Below are positions 6,078-13,251 of a DNA stretch of 13,251 bases, piece by piece. Origin of the DNA: Candidatus Minthenecus merdequi. Lineage in GTDB: Bacteria; Bacteroidota; Bacteroidia; Bacteroidales; Paludibacteraceae. A program made the position numbers and the translations under genes. The DNA lies in assembly GCA_018064385.1 (NCBI GenBank), contig JAGHVI010000006.1, positions 1-13,251 of the forward strand. The letters run 5' to 3'. Each line of letters begins with the position of its first letter. Position 1 is the first letter of the stretch. Below the pieces are notes generated by a model. It was not told where the DNA came from and ran no database searches. It worked only from the letters and a program-made list of their open reading frames with translations.

Positions 6078-6544
6078 CAATACTCTTCCTTATCGATTTT
6101 GTTACGCCATTCATCGAAAGCCTGAAGTGCAGAATTGCGGCTACGCTGTTCGCCTGGAATCTGCCGTTCTGACTGTTTCATTGGAATCTCATCGTAAATC
6201 ATCTGGTCGTCAAAGCCGATTGAGGCAGCGTCCTCGCGCGTTGCAGCATAATATATACGGTCAATATGCGCCCAGTAGATTGCACTGAGACACATAGGAC
6301 AAGGTTCGCACGAGGCATAAATCTCGCAACCCTCAAGGTCGTAAGTACCCAAACGTCGGCAGGCGGTGCGTATGGCGTTAACCTCAGCATGGGCTGTTGG
6401 GTCGTTGGTTATAGTGACCGAATTACCCTCGGCTGAGATTATCTCACCGTCCTTGACAACGACTGCACCGAACGGACCTCCACCATTTTTTATGTTCTCG
6501 ATGGAGACACGGATAGCCTCGTCCATGAATTTCTGTTCGTACAT
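6077..6544 (-). CDS. guaD: Guanine deaminase (cytidine deaminase fold)
   Basis: GuaD hydrolyses guanine to xanthine and ammonia in purine salvage. The 155-residue protein has the zinc site of the family: H52-A-E54 (Zn ligand and proton shuttle) and P81-C82-P-M-C85 (two Zn ligands). Features beyond the generic deaminase fold favour GuaD over tRNA-adenosine deaminase TadA: NDPTAHAEVNAIR, SCEPCPMCLSAIYWA, the GFDDQMIYDEI segment near 110-120, and a C-terminus ending EWRN...KEEY. As I recall it, Bacillus subtilis GuaD matches these closely, including the WRN...KKEY tail that reaches a neighbouring active site in the domain-swapped dimer. It starts 4 nt after the ileS stop and overlaps the DUF721 gene by one base. 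Confidence 0.92.
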   Translation of the reverse strand: MYEQKFMDEAIRVSIENIKNGGGPFGAVVVKDGEIISAEGNSVTITNDPTAHAEVNAIRTACRRLGTYDLEGCEIYASCEPCPMCLSAIYWAHIDRIYYAATREDAASIGFDDQMIYDEIPMKQSERQIPGEQRSRNSALQAFDEWRNKIDKEEY

Positions 6545-6548
6545 AGGT

Positions 6549-9500
6549 TTATTTTTTTATCGTGACTTTGACTATATAATCCTCGAAATCAAGGTCAGTG
6601 GCATTCTCAAGGGCGTCAACAAGGTTGATGCTACGTGCAAGAACCTGCGAGGAGATATAGTCAGTGAAGTTGATGACAGCGTCGTTGATGTTGTCGTTAC
6701 GCTGGATTGTCACCTCAATTTTGTCGGTTATCTCAAAGCCACTGGACTTGCGGATGTTCTGAATACGGTTGATGAGTTCACGAGCGATACCTTCCTGACG
6801 AAGTTCCTCAGTAACAGTGACATCAAGAGCAACAGTGAGCACGCCCTCGTTGGCAACAAGCCACCCTGGCATATCCTCGGTGGTGATTTCGACATCTGCT
6901 GCCTCGAGTGAGACATTACCCGAAGGCAGGGACAACTCATAACCCCCCTCAGCCTCCATATTGCCGATTTGCTCCTGAGTCATTGCCTGAACGGCAGCAG
7001 CAATCTCCTTCATCTGCTTGCCGAATTTCTTGCCAAGCACCTTGAAGTTAGGCTTGATGCGCTTGACAAGTTTGATGTCGCAGTCGGCAGCATCAACAAT
7101 CTGCAGCTCTTTGACGTTTACCTCGCTCTGGACAAGCGAGGCAATGTATTTCATCTGCTCGCCAACCTTTGCGTCTGTGACAGGCACAACGGCACGTGCG
7201 AGAGGCTGGCGAACTTTCTTCTCTGCCTTGCGACGAAGGGCAAGAATCATTGAGGAGGACTGCTGTGCAAGCTGCATACACTCCTCCAGATTGCGGTCTA
7301 TCAACGACTCATCGCATACAGGGAATCCAGCAAGATGAACCGAATCATTTGCCTGAGTGAGGTCACGGTAGAGACGGTCTGAGAAATAAGGAGCTATAGG
7401 AGCCATCAGTTTTGCAACATTGACCAGACAGGTGTAGAGCGTCTGGTATGCAGCGAGTTTGTCGTCATTCATCTCGCCACCCCAATAGCGTTTACGGTTG
7501 AGGCGGACGTACCAGTTTGAGAGATTTTCGCCTACGAAATCCTGTATTGCACGGCCGGCACGTGTTGGCTCGTAGTTGTCATACTGCTCCCTGCACTCAC
7601 GGATGAGTGAGTTGAGCAACGAGAGAATCCAGCGGTCAATCTCTGGACGGTCTTTGACAGGAACTTCGTTTTCAGATGGTTTGAAACCATCAACATTGGC
7701 ATAGAGCGCAAAGAATGAGTATGTATTATAGAGAGTTCCGAAGAATTTGCGTTTTACCTCGTCAACACCCTCCTCATCGAACTTGAGGTTGTCCCAAGGC
7801 GATGAGTTGGTCATCATATACCAACGCAGAGGGTCTGAACCATATTTCTCGATAGTCTTGAATGGGTCAACGGCATTGCCAAGGCGTTTGCTCATCTTCG
7901 CACCAGTCTTATCAAGCACCAGTCCGTTGGAAATCACACTCTTGTAGGCAACAGAACCAAAGACCATAGTAGCAATAGCATGAAGCGTGAAGAACCATCC
8001 ACGTGTCTGGTCAACGCCCTCTGAGATGAAGTCGGCAGGGTAAATCTGACGGTTGTCGAGCAGTTCCTTGTTCTCGAATGGATAGTGAACCTGTGCGTAA
8101 GGCATTGAGCCTGAGTCGAACCATACGTCGATGAGGTCAAGTTCACGTTTCATAGGCTTGCCTGAGTCTGAGACAAGGATTATACCGTCAACATAAGGAC
8201 GGTGAAGGTCGATGTTCTTAGGGTCGTAATTCTCACGGCTCATATCGCCGACCTTGAAGTTCGGATAAGGGTTCTCAGTCATATAGCCAGCCTTGATGGA
8301 CTTGTCAATCTCCTGCATCAGTTCCTCGCACGAGCCTATGCACTTCTCCTCGCCATCCTCCGAACGCCAGATAGGGAGAGGTGTTCCCCAGTAGCGACTG
8401 CGGCTGAGGTTCCAATCCTGAAGGTTCTCAAGCCACTTGCCAAAACGGCCTGTACCAGTGGACTGAGGTTTCCAGTTGATGGTATTGTTGAGGCGTATCA
8501 TCTCCTCTCGGCAGGCAGTGGTGCGGACGAACCAACTGTCAAGAGGATAATAGAGTACAGGTTTGTCCGTACGCCAGCAGTGCGGGTAGTTATGTACGTG
8601 TTTCTCTATTTTGAAAACTCGGTTCGTGGCTTTGAGGTCAAGGCAGATTGAGACATCCAGAGTCTCGTCGTTTTCTGTCAGAGCATCATCAAAAGCATTC
8701 TTGACATAACGTCCTGCCCAACGGCTATACTCCTGAAGGTCAACCTGATTCTTGACAAAATCAGCGTCAAGTTCGTCAACCACGAAGAAACGACCTTTGA
8801 AATCTACCATTGGACGATGCTCGCCTTTGGCGGTGGTCATAAGCAGACCGGGAACGCCAGCCTTCTTTGCCACAAAAGCATCATCGGCACCAAAGGTAGG
8901 TGCGATGTGGACGATACCCGTACCATCCTCGGTTGTCACATAGTCGCCTGGAATTACACGGAATGCACCCTCGCCAGGGTTTACCCAAGGTATAAGTTGT
9001 TCGTATTCAGTGCCGACAAGGTCAGGACCCATACACTCGCCAACAAGACGGAAAGGCACAAGTTTGTCTCCTTGTTTGTAATCTTCCATTGGCAATTCTG
9101 CAGCCTTTGGATTGAACAAAGTATTCATCAACGGCTTTGCCATCACAAAGTTGGCACGTATGCCTGTGTATGGATTGTATGAGTCAACAACAACATATTC
9201 AATCTTAGGACCGACGCAAAGCGCAGTGTTTGAAGGCAAAGTCCAAGGCGTGGTGGTCCAAGCCAGCAGATAGGTGTCGCCCTTCAACTGAGGAAATGCC
9301 TTAAGACCTCCTTTCACCTTGAATTGTGCTGTGCAGGTTGTATCTTTCACGTCACGGTAGCAGCCTGGTTGGTTGAGTTCGTGAGTCGAAAGGCCTGTAC
9401 CAGCTGCAGGTGAATATGGCTGGATGGTGTATCCTTTGTAGAGCAAGCCCTTGTTGTATAGTTGTTTGAGCAGCCACCAGAGTGTCTCGATGTATTTGTT

Positions 9501-9959
9501 GTCGTAGGTGATGTAAGGGTCTTTCATATCAACCCAATAACCCATACGGTGAGTGAGGTCTTCCCACTCTTTTGTGTATTTCATAACATCAGAACGACAA
9601 GCTGCATTGTACTCATCTACAGAGACTTTCCGACCGATGTCCTCCTTGGTTATGCCTAATCTTTTCTCAACACCGAGCTCAACGGGAAGACCGTGGGTGT
9701 CCCATCCAGCTTTGCGGCGAACCTGAAAGCCCTGCATAGTCTTGTAACGGCAAAAAGTGTCCTTTATCGTACGCGCCATAACATGGTGAATGCCTGGCAT
9801 TCCGTTTGCCGAAGGCGGTCCCTCGAAAAAAACAAACTGAGGACAACCCTCCCGTTCCTCAACACTCTTTCCGAAAAGATGTTCCTCATCCCATTGTGAC
9901 AACACTTCTTTGTTAACCTCTGAGAGATTCAACCCATTGTATTCCTTAAATTTATCCAT
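6549..9959 (-). CDS. ileS: Isoleucyl-tRNA synthetase, type 2 with GIHH motif
   Basis: The 1136-residue class I synthetase charges tRNA-Ile. Domains in order: a catalytic core beginning FVFFEGPPSANGMPGIHH (about 42-59), a CP1 editing domain with TTTPWTLPSN (235-244) and GTGIVHIAPTFGADD (ending at 360), the KMSKR loop (688-692), and an extended C-terminal tRNA-binding region. The length and C-terminus fit the type-2, eukaryote-like class, not the approximately 940-residue E. coli type. The class I HIGH signature is replaced by G56-I-H58-H59, a swap of the first and third positions. I chose ATG 9959 over a TTG at 10025. The predicted promoter would start transcription near 9992, inside the longer reading frame, and MDKFKEY resembles the usual family N-terminus. 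guaD and the DUF721 gene follow closely. Confidence 0.97.
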   Translation of the reverse strand: MDKFKEYNGLNLSEVNKEVLSQWDEEHLFGKSVEEREGCPQFVFFEGPPSANGMPGIHHVMARTIKDTFCRYKTMQGFQVRRKAGWDTHGLPVELGVEKRLGITKEDIGRKVSVDEYNAACRSDVMKYTKEWEDLTHRMGYWVDMKDPYITYDNKYIETLWWLLKQLYNKGLLYKGYTIQPYSPAAGTGLSTHELNQPGCYRDVKDTTCTAQFKVKGGLKAFPQLKGDTYLLAWTTTPWTLPSNTALCVGPKIEYVVVDSYNPYTGIRANFVMAKPLMNTLFNPKAAELPMEDYKQGDKLVPFRLVGECMGPDLVGTEYEQLIPWVNPGEGAFRVIPGDYVTTEDGTGIVHIAPTFGADDAFVAKKAGVPGLLMTTAKGEHRPMVDFKGRFFVVDELDADFVKNQVDLQEYSRWAGRYVKNAFDDALTENDETLDVSICLDLKATNRVFKIEKHVHNYPHCWRTDKPVLYYPLDSWFVRTTACREEMIRLNNTINWKPQSTGTGRFGKWLENLQDWNLSRSRYWGTPLPIWRSEDGEEKCIGSCEELMQEIDKSIKAGYMTENPYPNFKVGDMSRENYDPKNIDLHRPYVDGIILVSDSGKPMKRELDLIDVWFDSGSMPYAQVHYPFENKELLDNRQIYPADFISEGVDQTRGWFFTLHAIATMVFGSVAYKSVISNGLVLDKTGAKMSKRLGNAVDPFKTIEKYGSDPLRWYMMTNSSPWDNLKFDEEGVDEVKRKFFGTLYNTYSFFALYANVDGFKPSENEVPVKDRPEIDRWILSLLNSLIRECREQYDNYEPTRAGRAIQDFVGENLSNWYVRLNRKRYWGGEMNDDKLAAYQTLYTCLVNVAKLMAPIAPYFSDRLYRDLTQANDSVHLAGFPVCDESLIDRNLEECMQLAQQSSSMILALRRKAEKKVRQPLARAVVPVTDAKVGEQMKYIASLVQSEVNVKELQIVDAADCDIKLVKRIKPNFKVLGKKFGKQMKEIAAAVQAMTQEQIGNMEAEGGYELSLPSGNVSLEAADVEITTEDMPGWLVANEGVLTVALDVTVTEELRQEGIARELINRIQNIRKSSGFEITDKIEVTIQRNDNINDAVINFTDYISSQVLARSINLVDALENATDLDFEDYIVKVTIKK

Positions 9960-9998
9960 AAACTGACATTTTATTATCTTAAAAGCAAAATCAACTTG

Positions 9999-10029
9999 CA
10001 AAGTTATAAAAAAAACTTTACTCAACCAA
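9999..10029 (-). promoter_or_regulatory. Promoter of ileS
   Basis: On the minus strand, TTG (10029-10027, inside GTTG) is followed after 20 nt by TAACTTTG (10006-9999), a full -7 match and a three-of-four -33 match to the Bacteroidetes consensus. The expected start near 9992 leaves a leader of about 33 nt before ATG 9959. No T-box leader is visible; none would fit in this space. Confidence 0.65.
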
Positions 10030-10045
10030 CTTTTTGCGCGGTTTT

Positions 10046-11209
10046 TTATTCAAAAGCAAAAATATCCGCCATCACATAATAATTAGCAACATAGGCTGCA
10101 TTTGGTGCTGTACAATTCGAGACATATTCATCCAAATTGAAGTCTATTGTTATGCGTCCATCGGCTGGTATCTCATTCAGCCACCAATAATGAGCGTTGG
10201 CAGGTTTGCCAGGTCCCCAACCAGCACGGTCATATTTGCAATTCCCCGACTGATTATAGTTTCCCGTATTGACTTCCCAAATAAATCCTCGTTCAGGCAT
10301 GTCCTTACCGTTATACACAAAGGTGTACCAGTTCTTGTCGAACTCGGCAGGGTTACGAACAGGGAAAGAACGCCCGGGGAAATAACCTTGATAAGGGTGT
10401 CCCTGCTCGCTCTCGCTCGTCGAAAGTTCCTGCCCATGACCGGTGATGCAGACACGGAGCAGCGCTTTTTTTGTCCCCGCAGGCAACTGGATTTCACGAT
10501 ATCCAAGACGTGAATCATCCTCAATCGAGGCAGTGTCAACACCATAAGCCCAAGCACGATAGCCATTGTTGCCGCTTGTGAAGGAGTCATACACCTTGGC
10601 AAAATAAATAGGATTACCGTATTGGTTGTCTCCTTCAAAGAAATAGAATTTCAGTTTCACAGCATGTGCCTTTGTTGCCGAAGCATCAAATCCACCATAG
10701 TATATTTTGAACTCGGCAGTTTTCTGTTGCATAAGAATAGGCAGCAAATGTGTGACATCCATATAGAATTTCTTCTCCCATCCAGCTTTGAACGAACGCC
10801 CGTATGGCGTGATGGCTCTCTGCAGTTCATACCACTCACCGTCTGCTGGATTCTTAATCCATATCTCGGTTACCATATCCCAGTCTGAGCAGCCTTCGTT
10901 CCAAGCGCACATAGTGTATTCTAATAACACTCGACGGAATGAACCCTCAGTAGGCATCTGCAATTCAAAACGACGATCTTTATCTATCGACCAACCATAA
11001 AATTCCAGTTTAATAGCAGTGTCTGTCTCAATGGTGTGCGAAGCTTCTTGTAAGTTTTCAGGGCAATCTTTTTCCCAATACCAACCTATTGAGTCCATCA
11101 TCTGGACAATCCCTGGTTCTTTCGGCTCATCGTTCGGTTCAGAATCTGACTTCTTGCAACCAATCATAACAAAAACTGCAATGACTGATAATAATTTTAT
11201 TTTCTTCAT
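10046..11209 (-). CDS. PNGase F-fold lipoprotein with altered active site
   Basis: The 387-residue protein starts MKKIKLL with lipobox MIGC (Cys18), so it should be lipid-anchored. The body resembles the two-domain fold of Elizabethkingia peptide-N4-(N-acetyl-beta-glucosaminyl)asparagine amidase F. The first domain has C101-x5-C107-SDWD and IWIKNPADGEWYELQRAITPY (PNGase F: C-x4-C-DEWD, then YVKN..GEWYEI.RFITPY), and DVTHLLPIL. The second has LPAGTKKALLRVCITGHGQ (about 242-260) and YDRAGWGPG (326-334). D111 aligns with the catalytic Asp60. In my by-eye alignment Glu118 falls on Gly172 and Glu206 on Gln274, with its flanking cysteines gone. It may therefore be an inactive, glycan-binding or differently specific member. 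I chose ATG 11209, 22 nt after the upstream stop, because the earlier ATG (11239) overlaps that gene and spoils the signal peptide. Confidence 0.78.
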   Translation of the reverse strand: MKKIKLLSVIAVFVMIGCKKSDSEPNDEPKEPGIVQMMDSIGWYWEKDCPENLQEASHTIETDTAIKLEFYGWSIDKDRRFELQMPTEGSFRRVLLEYTMCAWNEGCSDWDMVTEIWIKNPADGEWYELQRAITPYGRSFKAGWEKKFYMDVTHLLPILMQQKTAEFKIYYGGFDASATKAHAVKLKFYFFEGDNQYGNPIYFAKVYDSFTSGNNGYRAWAYGVDTASIEDDSRLGYREIQLPAGTKKALLRVCITGHGQELSTSESEQGHPYQGYFPGRSFPVRNPAEFDKNWYTFVYNGKDMPERGFIWEVNTGNYNQSGNCKYDRAGWGPGKPANAHYWWLNEIPADGRITIDFNLDEYVSNCTAPNAAYVANYYVMADIFAFE

Positions 11210-11231
11210 AAAGAATTTATTGTTGACATTT

Positions 11232-11822
11232 CTAATCATCTACTCTCGTAAAAGAATACTTTGTTGTGGCATAATTTTCGTCTTCAATCACAAGCATACC
11301 ATCTTTCATTTCCATTACCTTGTATGACTTATGTATAACCGATGATGACATATCCATTACAGCAAATTTGTGAAGCACTCCTTCTTGAATACGCCATTGA
11401 AACCAACCGTTTTTATGAAACGCCAAATCCTCCTCGTTAACATTCTCACTCTCATCCCATTCTTTTCCCCAACACATACCCTCATCATCAACTTCGCCGT
11501 AAAACACACAATACCAATCTTTATTATTCGTATTTTGCCAACGACCGACAACGTAAGAATTTATCACTTTATCGTCTTTGAATTTCCTGACTACATTGGT
11601 TTTTATTGTATCTTCCGAGATGTTTCGATGTGCAGTAACTTCGTTTCCTTTTTCATCTTCTTCATACACAACCTCAGCCTTTTCCTCTTTTTGTTCCAGA
11701 GGAGCGGTAGCCGTCACAGCAGTTTCTTCATTTTTTCTACTGCGTAGCACCAAAGCCATTGCTATTGCCGCCAAAACCACTACGGTCAATACAAAAACCC
11801 AAATTATCCGTTTATTCTTCAT
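11232..11822 (-). CDS. Membrane-anchored protein with lipocalin-like C-terminus
   Basis: I do not recognise a named family with certainty. The 196-residue protein has a short basic N-terminus and one transmembrane or signal-anchor helix (about 7-26). A charged, probably extended linker (about 28-85) follows, then a beta-rich domain beginning VVGRWQN (GRW at 93-95). The GxW at the start, the alternating strands (WYCVFYGEV, WFQWRIQEGVL, YKVMEMKDGMLVIED) and the closing YSFTRV resemble small lipocalin-like domains of Bacteroidetes, which often bind lipids or lie under the envelope. The role is unknown. Its ATG overlaps the transglutaminase-like gene's stop by 4 nt (ATGA), indicating coupled translation, and the PNGase F-like gene follows 22 nt later. 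Confidence 0.7.
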   Translation of the reverse strand: MKNKRIIWVFVLTVVVLAAIAMALVLRSRKNEETAVTATAPLEQKEEKAEVVYEEDEKGNEVTAHRNISEDTIKTNVVRKFKDDKVINSYVVGRWQNTNNKDWYCVFYGEVDDEGMCWGKEWDESENVNEEDLAFHKNGWFQWRIQEGVLHKFAVMDMSSSVIHKSYKVMEMKDGMLVIEDENYATTKYSFTRVDD

Positions 11823-13251
11823 TTCTCAAGAATCACTATTCTTGCTTCTTTATTATTCATTTTCGGCATCGTTGCCCCCACAGGAGCACCAATGTAGGTC
11901 GGGTCGCAAACAATATACTTTTGGTTTTTACAAACCAGGTAATCTCCCTTCACGTCTTCGTTGAAACGTACTGCCGTTGCCAGATGCCCTGGATAATAAA
12001 GCAATACAACATCTAAATGTAAAATATCACGGATTAGCCGAGAGAAAAGGATGCTTCTGTCCTCGCAGTCGCAGTATGGGTAAAACAATGTCTCATCTCC
12101 GAAAAATGCACGGTCACCACCCCAAATCTCGTCGTCATATCCATATTCAAAAGCGGTCTGCACCCAATTTAGAATCAGGTTAACGGCTTCAAGTTCGCTC
12201 ATACCCTGAACCGACCGCTTCAGTTGTGGATAAAGAGTTCCCCGTACTCCTTCCTCTAATGGAGTATTTGCGTATGCCACCCATTTTGTTGTAAAGTCCT
12301 CATTTATGCACGAGGTCGGATAGGTGTTGTAGAAGTCAATATTGTTTTTGTTGATTGACACTGATGCCACCAAACCTCGTTTTGACGTGAGTTTGCGTTT
12401 CTGAGACATATTTTTCGCAAAGTTCTGCTGAGAGGCAATCTGCAACGACAACGGCTTCTCTTTTTCATATCCTGCTTCACATATCGAGATTGAGGATTCT
12501 TTACAATCAATAGCATAATACTTTGTTTTGCCTACTACATAATAACTCATCCCGAATATATTATACTGCGATGCAACCAACAAATACAGTTTCTTTGAAT
12601 CAGCCGATCTTGCCAATCTAACGTTATAACCGGACTGCGTCATCAGGAATGTCTGCAGGAATACGGCATCATTGCCCTTGCCGTACAATTTCTCCGCCAC
12701 ATCTTTCAGCAGATTCATATACGCCCAGTCACAGAGGTTCAGTTGCTTTCTTGTCTCTATCAGACTGTTCACCAAAACATCATATTGTTTGTCGGACAAC
12801 TGCTTCCACGCATCTGACAAATCATTATTTGACAACGATTTCAGATTAAATTTCTCGCCTTTAGGAATTTTCACCGTCACTGATGTTCCAAAAAACACCA
12901 CCTCTGTGTTGGTAATATGTTCATCTTCTTTCACCACTACAGGTGCTATCGGTTCTGGCGCAGGTTCAGGCGCAGGAATAACCAATGTTTCCTTTTTTAC
13001 TGGAATCGGCTTTTGTTCCGGTTGTGGTTCTGTCTGAGGTTTTGGCTCATATTTCACAGGCTCTACCTTAGGTTCTTGAACTGGTTTTGTTGCCTCCTCA
13101 GCCTTGAACGAACTCCAGGCTTTGTTCAGAAAATCTGCATATTCATCATTGATTTTCTTTCTATACGCATCAAAAGCCGCCTGCTGTTCTGCCTTATATT
13201 TATCAAAATCAGACTGAGCTCCCGATTTATATTTATTGAATTCTGATTGCA
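11819..13251 (-). CDS. Transglutaminase-like protein with hendecad repeats (5' truncated)
   Basis: The reading frame stays open to the window edge, so the N-terminus is missing; 477 residues are visible, and the internal GTG at 13057 is not the start. The visible part begins with four 11-residue repeats (13249-13118), then a KAWSSFKAEEA helix and a Pro/Glu/Lys-rich linker (about 13090-12940) of the kind that spans the periplasm or separates domains. A helical middle region of unknown type follows. The C-terminal transglutaminase/NlpC-superfamily-like domain carries a Cys-His-Asp set: CEDRS (Cys codon 12067-12065), GHLATAV (His codon 11986-11984) and CDPTYIGAPVG (Asp codon 11905-11903). Such domains act as proteases, amidases or cross-linkers. 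The substrate is unknown. It heads, or is internal to, the three-gene envelope cluster and overlaps the next gene by 4 nt. Confidence 0.75.
   Translation of the reverse strand, partial: QSEFNKYKSGAQSDFDKYKAEQQAAFDAYRKKINDEYADFLNKAWSSFKAEEATKPVQEPKVEPVKYEPKPQTEPQPEQKPIPVKKETLVIPAPEPAPEPIAPVVVKEDEHITNTEVVFFGTSVTVKIPKGEKFNLKSLSNNDLSDAWKQLSDKQYDVLVNSLIETRKQLNLCDWAYMNLLKDVAEKLYGKGNDAVFLQTFLMTQSGYNVRLARSADSKKLYLLVASQYNIFGMSYYVVGKTKYYAIDCKESSISICEAGYEKEKPLSLQIASQQNFAKNMSQKRKLTSKRGLVASVSINKNNIDFYNTYPTSCINEDFTTKWVAYANTPLEEGVRGTLYPQLKRSVQGMSELEAVNLILNWVQTAFEYGYDDEIWGGDRAFFGDETLFYPYCDCEDRSILFSRLIRDILHLDVVLLYYPGHLATAVRFNEDVKGDYLVCKNQKYIVCDPTYIGAPVGATMPKMNNKEARIVILEK
13118..13249 (-). repeat. Four tandem 33-nt units encoding 11-residue repeats
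   Basis: The start of the visible transglutaminase-like frame reads as four in-frame units: QSEFNKYKSGA, QSDFDKYKAEQ, QAAFDAYRKKI and NDEYADFLNKA. Aromatics recur at positions 4 and 7 of each unit, with basic residues around position 8. The first two units also share nucleotide sequence (TTATATTTAT on the plus strand, 33 nt apart). An 11-residue period fits a hendecad coiled coil or amphipathic helix. Further units may lie beyond the window edge. Confidence 0.75.

Noticed and set aside
6077..6544. Alternative call as tRNA-specific adenosine deaminase TadA
   Set aside because: The generic zinc motif fits both families, but the GFDD segment and the WRN...KEEY C-terminus match guanine deaminase and not TadA.
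6366..6911. 181-codon plus-strand open frame across guaD and the end of ileS
   Set aside because: It is antisense to two confidently identified genes, with no promoter and no domain. It is a by-product of codon bias.
8202..8651. 149-codon open frame on the plus strand inside ileS
   Set aside because: It is fully antisense to well-conserved IleRS sequence and has no recognisable family features. It is a shadow frame.
9960..10025. 22-residue N-terminal extension of IleRS from a TTG start
   Set aside because: The stretch covers the predicted -7 box and transcription start and does not resemble the family N-terminus. ATG 9959 fits better.
11210..11239. Earlier ATG for the PNGase F-like gene
   Set aside because: It overlaps the stop region of the upstream gene and puts ten polar residues before an otherwise standard lipoprotein signal peptide.
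12672..13037. Plus-strand Gly/Ser-rich 121-codon frame
   Set aside because: It is the complement of the Pro/Glu/Lys linker of the transglutaminase-like protein, which explains its biased composition.

Overview
The window looks like a chromosomal segment of a Bacteroidota member, most likely order Bacteroidales. Three lines of evidence support this. Three promoters fit the Bacteroides sigma-ABfr pattern (TTTG or TTG, 19-20 nt, TAnnTTTG). The genes lack strong Shine-Dalgarno sequences. The proteins are typical of the order: an approximately 1140-residue type-2 IleRS, a DUF4369/thioredoxin-fold lipoprotein, a short QueG without a HEAT domain, and a DUF721/DciA-like protein of about 100 residues. 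Species cannot be fixed from the sequence alone.

Layout: (1) 1-190, minus strand: tRNA-Tyr(GTA) followed by tRNA-Gly(TCC), driven by a near-perfect promoter whose -33 box lies inside the 3' end of ribH. (2) 221-1407, minus: a membrane-anchored TPR protein and ribH (lumazine synthase), joined by a 1-nt overlap and served by a consensus promoter at 1505-1535 with a 12-bp palindrome just downstream. (3) 1593-4565, plus: a tight four-gene run made of a CYTH triphosphatase, a DUF4369/thioredoxin-like lipoprotein without the CXXC cysteines, queG, and engB overlapping queG by 28 nt. (4) 4601-5722, minus: a DUF389 membrane protein. Its start codon lies only 14 nt past a strong hairpin terminator that closes the next unit. 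(5) 5772-9959, minus: ileS, guaD (guanine deaminase) and a DUF721/DciA-like gene, nearly contiguous, with a promoter before ileS. (6) 10046-13251, minus: a three-gene cell-envelope cluster that runs off the window edge. It encodes a transglutaminase-like protein with 11-residue repeats, a membrane-anchored lipocalin-like protein, and a PNGase F-fold lipoprotein.

Regions 1-5 are housekeeping: tRNA genes, riboflavin synthesis, queuosine modification, ribosome assembly, isoleucyl-tRNA synthesis, purine salvage and a probable helicase loader. Region 6 is the least described part. Its three products all appear directed to the envelope, and the last one keeps the PNGase F fold and main catalytic Asp while apparently losing two other active-site glutamates. 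IleRS carries GIHH in place of the class I HIGH motif, a swap linked in the literature to strong mupirocin resistance in type-2 IleRS.

No insertion sequence, CRISPR array, prophage gene or integrase was seen. Intergenic stretches are all shorter than 200 nt.
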